From Conchocele bisecta (lineage: Eukaryota; Mollusca; Bivalvia; Lucinida; Thyasiridae), in NCBI GenBank assembly GCA_029237695.1, contig CM055272.1, forward strand, positions 17,782,042-17,846,041: 64,000 bases of DNA. Reading direction: 5' to 3'. The position numbers were made by a program, and so were the translations under genes. Of the stretch, positions 56,630 through 64,000 are shown piece by piece (the first letter of the stretch is position 1; the number at the start of each line of letters is the position of its first letter). The notes under the pieces are model-generated. The model did not search any database, was not told where the DNA came from, and saw only the letters and a list, made by a program, of their open reading frames with translations.

Positions 56630-56718
56630 ATGATGTTACGGATCCTGGTAACCCTCGCGCTGTTGGTGATGACGGAAGCATTCTTCATCGACGACACATG
56701 TGACCTCCTGCCGCAGGG
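56630..56718 (+). CDS. Meteorin-like copy 3, exon 1 (signal peptide)
   Basis: Twenty-nine codons plus two bases before donor GTGAGT. Mature start near FFIDDTCDLLPQ. Too short for routine ORF calling. Confidence 0.75.
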
Positions 56719-59155
56719 GTGAGTAATTGACACGTGGGTTCAAAGTCGTGAATCACTTGGCCTGGCACAAAACGTCACCTACAACAACACTATTTGGGAC
56801 CGAAGTAGAGCCGGGGCGAATCACTCGGCCTGGCACAAAACGCCAACTACAACAACACTATTTGGGACCGTAGTAGAGCCGGGGCGAATCACTTGGCCTG
56901 GGACAAAACGTCATCTACTAATATACAGCAACATTATCTAGGTACTGTTGCTGTAGGTGGCATTTTGTCCCAGGCCGAGTGATTCATTCGTCCCAGCTCG
57001 AAATGTATTCTGGGACTCGTTGCAATAGTTTTATTATTTTTGTATGTATGTCACGTTGCATTACTGTCCTTTCGAGGTCACACACCGCTGGTCGTGGAGT
57101 GCATGTTTATGCCGCATTGAAGGCAACTCAATTACCGCTCTGCACGTGGCATGTGTTTATTTTATCCCGTCAACACAGTGCGTATGTGCCGTGAAACACG
57201 GTGCCGTGAAACATTTTTCATATCCAGTCAATACAATTTTTGCATTTTACAGCCATTTGTATATGTTGTGACCACTCATTTGAACCGTCTCGGCGAGACG
57301 GTTCAAATGAGTGGTCACAACATATACTTCTGATGAGAAATAAAGAAATTCTTGAGCCTTGCCGGATATTTTTTCCTATTCACGGCACTAACCTACTATT
57401 CTCTATATAATGCATTGCGTTCGTTTCATCGTTACATGGAACCATAGGTCTCCTTTTTCTCTACGTTTCGGACCTTGTGGTAGTTGACGGATATTGTCTT
57501 CCAGCTACAGAACACAATTGACCTACAATATGTACAATGTACTAACTACGTATTGGTGTACATATAATTTAAATATGTCACAAATAGGATTTAAAATTTA
57601 TTTAGTTATTGGGTTGTAATTTTACGGAATAAATTACATTTTTGGATAATTTAACGATAATATAAGCTTTTAATAAAAGGTCAATTGCATTGTATACTTG
57701 TTGAAGGCTTCCATACAGTTGGAATTGTGAATGTTTATACCCCATTATATGCTCCAAACTGTCTTTTATTCCTGTAATACATGTTCAAATACAGACCGAA
57801 GCACGCGGGTAACACGATGGACGTGGTAGTTCCGGGCGAGTGTAAGAACGGGACCATGGCATGGCACTACCCCCAGGGCACCATCAATCTGCACTTCGCC
57901 ACCCACCGGGTCTGCTTCAGCAACTCCCAGGGTGGCGAGATCTTCAAGATCAGCGATATCTCCAACGGTCACGTTCTACATCTGCCACGTCTAGTTCGCG
58001 GTAGGTACAGCGCTTGTCTATAGGTTGGTTACAAAGAACACGATCTATTCACCATCGTGAACACGTTATTCATATATTCTCCCAGCGATACGTATGAAAA
58101 TCAGAACATTGAATGGTGCATTCTATGTACATTTAACCCATTCCAGGCATGTATATCGCCAACGGCCAGATGATACATTTGTCAGGTCTAGAATATATGC
58201 ACATTTATCCTGTGTGTTAAATTGTTCACGTTCCCATCAATAGGACCCGTCCACCCCTGTTCATCATTTTATTAAAACATAATTCCTTCATATGTATGAC
58301 ACATGTGTAAACCTCGTTACTGTATATACTCGTTGGTTCATGGAGTGGCAAGCTCGACCCTCTCAGTCAATTTCACCTCTTGTGGTGTTTGACAAAGAAC
58401 GGAAACTGCAAAGTAGAACATATGCTACAATGTAGCTAACATTATGCAGAGAAACCCGGACAACACACTCCTGTATCCTTTGACGTTGTCTCGTACAAGA
58501 TTAGTGCAGGTGTATACAATACAGAACAGCCGGTACCGCAATATACAGCGCTACGCTTCATAAAAAATGCGTCATTCCATTAGAAAGATATTATTCAAAT
58601 TCAAAACACATACAAATCATGACGTCACGCCGTTCGGAAACCAGTAGCCTATTTCATAAACATTGCAAAGTATACTTTACTAGCAAAGTATACTTTGAGG
58701 GAGTAATCATTTATTTTTCTTGAAATGCATTATTTCATATGGAACTAACAAATGCATATATTTCATGATTAAAAGTATGCAGAATTATTATACTGAATGT
58801 ATTACATTATCACAGCCAAATTGGCTGTGATAATGTAATAAATTCAGTATAATAAATATTAATAAATTTATCATAAAATTTAAAATTTCTCCCTCAAAGT
58901 ATACTTTGCTACTAAAGTATACTTTGCAATGTTGATTAAATAGGCTACTGGTCCTGATTGATCAAGTGTTGATAGGTTGATGAAATAGACTACAGGTGAT
59001 CCCACACCCTGTGCATTACTGTTGCAGGTTCGGCGGACGAAGTTTGTACGGAACGTCACAAGAATAAAGTCCAGCTCCAAATTGTCGCCCCTCACACTCT
59101 ATACATTATGGGTACCATAGACTATATGACTAAAGTACCTATACATACATTATAA
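56630..59155 (+). CDS. Meteorin-like copy 3: small secreted single-domain protein, three exons
   Basis: Exons 56630-56718, 57795-58000 and 59028-59155 join in phases 2 and 1, as in copy 2, giving 140 residues. The signal peptide is MMLRILVTLALLVMTEA. The four cysteines lie in DTCDL (exon 1), GECKNG and RVCFS (exon 2) and EVCTE (exon 3), all at the family positions. CKNGTMAWHYPQGTINLHF carries the C-x-x-G-x-x-x-W-x-Y-P-x-G motif. The last exon has VQLQIVAPHTLYIMGTIDY and ends KVPIHTL-stop. Exon 2 is markedly GC-richer than its surroundings, as expected for constrained coding sequence. The second meteorin (NTR) domain is absent unless a downstream exon is joined by an alternative donor. Either of two in-frame ATGs could start translation. 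Confidence 0.78.
56744..56995. repeat. Tandem 69-bp repeat ending in a hairpin, in copy 3 intron 1
   Basis: A unit with GGGCGAATCACTTGGCCTGG and CTACAACAACACTATTTGGG occurs two and a half times. Then GGCCTGGGACAAAACGTCAT is mirrored by TGGCATTTTGTCCCAGGCC. Confidence 0.8.
57161..57406 (+). mobile_element. Family D element, recombinant
   Basis: Begins as ATCCCGTCAACACAGTGCG, then carries the GTGACCACTCATTTGAACCG hairpin found in the D copy at 15302, and ends TAACCTACTATTCTCTAT. Confidence 0.85.
57407..57780. other. Copy 3 intron 1, right part
   Basis: AT-rich; no exon or repeat match is seen. Confidence 0.45.
57795..58000 (+). CDS. Meteorin-like copy 3, exon 2 (core motif)
   Basis: Acceptor TTCAAATACAG; 68 codons with one split base at each end; donor GTAGGT. 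Contains CKNGTMAWHYPQG and VCFSNSQGGEIFKISDISNG. Confidence 0.82.
58001..58643. other. Copy 3 intron 2, left part
   Basis: No gene or repeat family was recognised. Confidence 0.45.
58644..58949 (+). mobile_element. Family C palindromic MITE, complete
   Basis: Nearly identical to 42991-43293. A second partial right end (GATGAAATAGACTACAGG) follows at about 58979-58996, shortly before exon 3. Confidence 0.9.
59028..59155 (+). CDS. Meteorin-like copy 3, terminal exon 3
   Basis: Acceptor ATTACTGTTGCAG. Two bases complete a Gly codon, then 41 codons (SADEVCTERHKNKVQLQIVA onward) to TAA at 59153. Confidence 0.75.
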
Positions 59156-59473
59156 AATATGGACAAGCCAAACTGAAGTGAAATATATGTATATTTACTT
59201 TTATAAAAATTCAAAAAGCTCTTTACGCTTTCCTGTTTTATGTACATTATACACGGGCGCCAAAGTGCCAAATTTGTGATCGTCGTGATATTTTTGGTTT
59301 GTGATTACCTTCTGTTTTATAAACATCATGGGCACCAGAGACTATAGGACTAAAATCAACTATGGACAAGCGAGACTGTATTGAAATATGTGTATAATAT
59401 TTGTATACAAATTAAAAGTCGCTGTATGCTTGCCTGTTTTATATTCCCCATTCCACCATTGAAACGCCCATTG
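59156..59473. repeat. Imperfect direct duplication after copy 3
   Basis: GGGTACCATAGACTATATGA to TTTTACTTTTATAAAAATTC-type sequence near 59110-59240 is repeated at about 59328-59450 (GGCACCAGAGACTATAGGAC, TATGGACAAGCGAGACTG). The first copy overlaps the end of exon 3. Confidence 0.65.
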
Positions 59474-59869
59474 TTAAGGTGTATGATCACGTGGTTACAG
59501 CAACAGCAACGTCGCCCACTCCAAAGTAAGTATTATTTGACAGTTTCCTTAATATGCAACGGTTTTGATGAAATATGGCGCAGCAAACGCGTCTTCATGA
59601 GCTGCATTTGGTGGTCTATGGAGTTTGGCACGGACTTATGTCGTTTTTGCGAAGAATCGATTTCCGTGTCAGAGACACGGAAATCGATTCTTCGCAAAAA
59701 TGACAGAAGTTTGGGCGAAAATACAGAGACCACCAAATGCAGTTTAACAAGACGCGTTTGATGCGCGTATTTCATCAAAATCTGTTACGTAATAAGGACA
59801 CTATACAAGAATACGTACTTTGAATCGGTACCTGTTGTTGTTGTTAGTACCACGTGATCATACACCTTG
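59474..59869 (+). mobile_element. Family F hairpin element
   Basis: Closest to 7687-8083. Centre CGTGTCAGAGACACGG; both ends intact. Confidence 0.88.
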
Positions 59870-59999
59870 ATTGTGCTTCTGAAAAGAAATCGTTATCGGG
59901 CTACAGGAATGTGCTATTTGATCAGCAGCTACACTGGTGATACATTTAATAAGCCCCATTCCTCCAGTCTCTTATAGCTGCTACCAGAGGAGGATAACA

Positions 60000-60080
60000 G
60001 TATGCACAACCGTCTGCGTTAATCTTGCTAATATGTCAACATTTCTCAAAATATATTGGCAATCTCAACTTTCATACAAG
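60000..60080 (+). mobile_element. Family G left end
   Basis: CAACCGTCTGCGTTAATCTT then TCTCAAAATATATTGGCAAT; the hairpin is missing. Confidence 0.6.
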
Positions 60081-60309
60081 TATATAAGTTTGATGATTAT
60101 ATTTTAACGAATAGAACCTTGAGTGTAACTATAACCCCCATACAAAGTGAGTGGGTGGGGTACACGACTCATTTTGACAAGCTAAATATGGTATTATTAT
60201 CGACATATCTGCACTCTGTCGCTAATATAATGGTAATTCAGCCATATAATTTCACATTTTCACTAAGACAAACATGCCTGATAGCTATTATGGAATTGTG
60301 GAAAGACTG

Positions 60310-61025
60310 ACAAACATGTCTGGCAACCTTGCTGACAGTGTCTGGCAGTCTTATTCTTAGGATGATGGAGGTGTTTCAATGACTAGTTCACTCTTTCTTG
60401 CAAAAAGGAATATCTGATGGGAGTCTTGAACCACATCCTGCATGCCTATTGTGTCCTATATTTGTTTACATTCCAAGTCTGGCAAGTTGACATGTTCATG
60501 ATTTCTCTCTGACAGCGGCCATGTTTGGCAGATCTGCCAAGTCTGACAGATCCTGAGAAGCACATTAGAATTGCTAAATTAAGGCTATTTAATCAGATAT
60601 TCACGAGGTTTGGTTTGTAAATCCTTATTAATGTGTAAGACGAACATTTACACAAAGTTTCAGACTGTAAATTCCTGTTTTGGTTGATTCTAAGGACAAA
60701 ATCAAGTTGAAGTGGCGCTCAATTTTGAATGCGAAAACGCCAGCGTCTCCGCATCAAAATTGTCCCATAAAGTTATCAAATCACTGAACCACTCTTGATT
60801 ACCTGTGTAAATACCAAGATAAATATACAAACTACATATTTGGGATGTGCCAGATAAGTTTTGAGCTGTTTTAATGTGTGAAATTGTTAAAAGTCTCATG
60901 GTGATGACGTCATTTTTGGCGATCTCGCAAATCTGGCAAGATGGCTGACATTTTTGACAGATTTGCCAGACGCCCAAGCATCATGATTGGTCAAGTGACG
61001 TCATGTGGTACAGTTTCAGAACCTA
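60310..61025. repeat. Unassigned region with many TCTGGCA/TGCCAGA motifs
   Basis: Short direct and inverted TCTGGCA motifs cluster at 60318-60345, 60478-60560 and 60843-60970. It may be one diverged transposon, but no coding region is recognised. Confidence 0.35.
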
Positions 61026-61319
61026 TAAATACAACCCAATTGGCTAGGATCGAATGGTTCAGCTCATAAGAGCAAAGGATAACATCTATGTGGCGTATTC
61101 TCGCCAGTGACCAGTAGTCGTCACCTGCATGTAACCAGTACCCGTCATGGTCTTGTTGTAGAATAACACTCAGATAATAAACTAAATACCTGAATAAACA
61201 TCTTCCATTGACTCTCCATAAGCCATCCTGACCACAATAACAAATCGTAAGACCGCTCGCTTGCGTTTGTTACAATATATAGCGCACCAAGGGTGATGAC
61301 TTACATATGTATGTATTTA

Positions 61320-61465
61320 ATGGTTGTAGTGAAAGTTCGTTACAAAACGTATAACGTTCACGAAGAATCGCCTATCCTTTATGTCTTACATCAAGTAGTA
61401 CGGGATATGAAGCCTGGCGTCTCCGAAAACCATGTGTTCCTACCACGTGGTATGATTACTTGTGG
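61320..61465 (+). CDS. Possible exon with NTR-like pattern (unassigned)
   Basis: The open frame reads VKVRYKTYNVHEESPILYVL, then HQVVRDMKPGVSENHVFLPR and GMITCGY. An acceptor-like TGGTTGTAG ends at 61329, and donors GTATGA at 61450 or GTATAT at 61466 are possible. Alternation of hydrophobic residues, a charged central loop and a late PRG..TCG segment resemble NTR/TIMP-type beta-barrel domains, which form the second half of meteorins. It lies 2.2 kb after copy 3 on the same strand. No matching 5' exon with the expected cysteines was found. The frame also has an ATG at 61320. Confidence 0.3.
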
Positions 61466-61917
61466 GTATATAAATAGAACATGTACATATATCCTGCTTA
61501 AAAGTAGCATATCCCATCAGGAAATGGTTTCTCCTGTTAGTTTAAACACTATTTTATTTCATATATAGCAGGTTTCTCCCGTTATTACGAAAGAAACCGC
61601 ACAAATACAGCAAACATAAAAAAAATTAGTAGCGTGAGAACTCTGACGTAAGTTTTACAGTGGCTGGCTATTTGTTCAGTGAAAACAGCTGAACATTTAC
61701 TAGCAATGGTGTTACATTATACTAGTGTAGATATGAATCAGGAAATTTACAAATTGCTTACTTAAAAGTAGGCTTTCCAATCAAGAAATTGTTAATCTTG
61801 TTATTTCAAAATAAATCATCTCAATATAGCAAGAAACACGAACACAATAGTACATGTATTGTGAGAGCTATGGTGCAAGCTTACACGAAGTTAGAAGGAT
61901 ATTAAACATTATCATGA

Positions 61918-62276
61918 TTATAGGAATGAATGGCCTTTTTGTGGAATTTATCGGGGTATAAACTTGGAAAAGTCGCGGGAATACTGGACGAAGGCCGGAA
62001 GGCCTCGTCCAGTATTCCCGCGACTTTTCCAAGTTTATATCCCCGATAGATTCCACAAAAAGGCCATTCATTCCTTATAATTCCAGCATTTGAAATAAAT
62101 TCATCAAGAAAATGTGTTCATTTTCCGTTTTCTTAAGAATTATTTTAACTGCGCCTCATGGTTACGGAAAGTAGTTCGGCGTGGGAGTTTACTCGGATAT
62201 AAATTTGGGACAGAGATTTGCTATGAGCCAATCAAATGTTAAGGAATTGTGTAAATATTTTTGTGCTGGAATTATA
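61918..62276 (+). mobile_element. Family A foldback element, complete
   Basis: Arms of about 75 bp around ACGAAGGCCGGAAGGCC, then the tail to GTGCTGGAATTAT. Confidence 0.9.
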
Positions 62277-62289
62277 TTAGAAATATACT

Positions 62290-62372
62290 GTAAAAAATAA
62301 CCCGAAACTTCTGTCTGTAACGCATGGCGACGTAAGTAACAGACAGAAGTATCGGGTTAATATAAAAATATA
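62290..62372. repeat. Short hairpin
   Basis: AACCCGAAACTTCTGTCTGT and ACAGACAGAAGTATCGGGTT flank AACGCATGGCGACGTAAGTA. Confidence 0.8.
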
Positions 62373-62587
62373 ACATGACGTCATGCCGTTCGGAAACCAC
62401 GTGATCCCACACCATGGTTTGTTTGTACTTGAGTATGTCAATACTGGCCCGTGTTCCTAATTCTAAACCGAATGGCACGCCCTTCTTAGAGTGTGCTGAT
62501 ACGGTGGTCACTCCAGGGGCGTCACCTGCATTTTTTTAAAAGGGGGTTAAAAAAGCGGAATATGTAAGGGGTCCAGGGGATACGCCT

Positions 62588-62762
62588 CCGTTAAACTTGC
62601 CAATGGTCAACATTTCTCAACATATAGTCATTTGGCAATCTCAACTCGCAATCAAACAGTTTGATGCTCAGTCAATCAATCTGCTTGATTTCATGCAAAA
62701 TATTCAAGCAAAGAAAAAATTTACAACTCTTGGCAAGATTATCGCAGGAGATGGTGTACCCC
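62588..62762 (+). mobile_element. Family G element, degenerate
   Basis: CTCCGTTAAACTTGCCAATG and GGCAAGATTATCGCAGGAGA are inverted ends; the central hairpin is eroded. Confidence 0.65.
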
Positions 62763-62959
62763 TGGACCGCTTACATAGTGCAGTTGCTTCACAGCCCCGT
62801 GTTTGATTGTCAGAAGCCAAAAGTTGCATTCGGGTATGTTTGGACAACAACTAGCTCCTGTGCAAATAGTTTTGGTTCAATTTAAGAAGCGTTTTTCTGA
62901 AAATTGGCATATTACAATTATACATTATATTTACACTGTCCTTAAATTCATAATGGAAA

Positions 62960-63345
62960 CTCCCATCCAGCGTATTGTGTTTATATCCCAGTACATCACA
63001 TTAGCCCCACCGCGACGTTATAGATTCGTTAAAGTTTGTTGACGTCATTATATTACATGACGTTTATCGTTGTTGTCAATAACGTCACAATATTGACCGG
63101 CAACGTCGCTGTTCCATGAATTGCCACAAAACGACGAAAAACAATATGATTCCTTACTTTTACGCCGTATACGGTTATTTACAATTTTGAAACTATCCGA
63201 AAATGCAATGTAAGTAATAAAACCATGGGCATTTGGGTTTACTGTAGTATGAAAAACATTTGGTATGTTTAAAGTTTGGACTCCACTCACTTTAGACAGA
63301 CCAAATGTTTGTATTATTCCATTAAACGCAACTTCCCATGTTTTA
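62960..63345 (+). mobile_element. Family O dispersed element
   Basis: ATCCCAGTACATCACATTAG, ACCGGCAACGTCGCTGTTCC and ACCAAATGTTTGTATTATTC in order, as in 14165-14470 and 13330-13530. Confidence 0.7.
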
Positions 63346-63699
63346 TTCATTAAATAAAGCTATGGTCAGAACCGCTAGTCTATATGTACCATGATAAGAG
63401 AAAAAGAAAACATGTTGGATTAATAGAAAACAAAAGTAAACAAAGATATACAGACATTGCCTGTTAGTCTAATTGCTATACGTTTGGCGTCGTTTGACTG
63501 TGTCTTGATTAGTCGGAATTTTGAATAGTATAATGTCTGCTCATTTATGCTCATTCATGCACTACAAATGGCTATCTCGGACCTCATTGATATCAACGAT
63601 CTCCCGCTGGCTCCAAAAAGGGGTTTAGTACGAACCCATGGGACCTCCTCTGACGACGCTCTTGCCATCTGATAAGATAGACGATCGTTTCCACTATCT

Positions 63700-63905
63700 T
63701 AGTTGTGGCTATGACTGGAGTAATGGGGATTACGGTTTTTTGCGACCAGTGGAGATCCAGATCAGACTGTGCATCCGCACAGTCTGATCAGGATCTGCAC
63801 TTTTCGCATTTGCTTGAATGAACACCCGTCATGCTTCTTCTAGCAAGCAATGTATGTTGTCGTTATCAGGCAACATGGGTGTGCTATCTGAGCAGGAGCT
63901 ACTAT
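63700..63905 (+). repeat. Family H repeat, most complete copy
   Basis: GTGGCTATGACTGGAGTAAT, then the hairpin CAGATCAGACTGTGCATCCG with CACAGTCTGATCAGGATCTG, then TTATCAGGCAACATGGGTGT and GAGCAGGAGCTACTATG. Confidence 0.75.
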
Positions 63906-64000
63906 GACACAAATACGATCATGTTTTCTTTTTTCATAATAAAGGATTTTTTATTCCCAAATATTCAACACTTTTCGTAAATTGTGTCGAAAGTTGACAC

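Noticed and set aside
59474..59869. Proteins on both strands of family F elements
   Set aside because: Open frames mirror each other because the element is one long palindrome, and they recur only with the element.

Overview
The window looks like nuclear DNA of an animal, most likely a bivalve or other mollusc. It is AT-rich, coding segments are short exons with GT..AG introns, and most of the length is dispersed hairpin (MITE-like) repeats, tRNA-derived SINEs and satellite DNA. The taxon is inferred from repeat style and was not tested. Almost all long open frames are by-products of repeats. The most conspicuous of these lie in a 57-bp satellite, whose period is divisible by three.

Layout: 0-6.6 kb holds repeats and two weak membrane-protein exon candidates. 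6.75-14.9 kb holds a three-exon gene for a secreted, probably all-helical protein of 227 residues; a four-helix cytokine-like fold is proposed as inference only. 15-34 kb is dense repeats (SINEs, nested MITEs, a 42-bp minisatellite and a palindromic AT-rich array). 34.3-59.2 kb carries three tandem plus-strand copies of a small secreted protein with the motif C-x-x-G-x-x-x-W-x-Y-P-x-G, as in the N-terminal domain of meteorin. The first copy is decayed, with a damaged exon 2 and an intact exon 3. The second (41.6-46.2 kb, 136 aa) and third (56.6-59.2 kb, 140 aa) are intact, with matching intron phases (2, then 1) and four conserved cysteines. 46.3-54.97 kb is about 150 copies of a 57-bp satellite starting about 95 bp after the stop codon of the second copy. 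55-64 kb holds more repeats, the third copy, and a possible NTR-like exon at 61.3 kb.

Two points stand out. One is the pairing of a candidate helical cytokine gene with a cluster of single-domain meteorin-like genes. The other is how tightly mobile elements press against exons. Three exons from two unrelated genes are each preceded, within 6-15 bp of the acceptor AG, by the same end of one hairpin family (E). Other families end 2 bp, 18 bp and 26 bp from coding exons. Repeat families are given letters here (A-V) so that copies can be cross-referenced.
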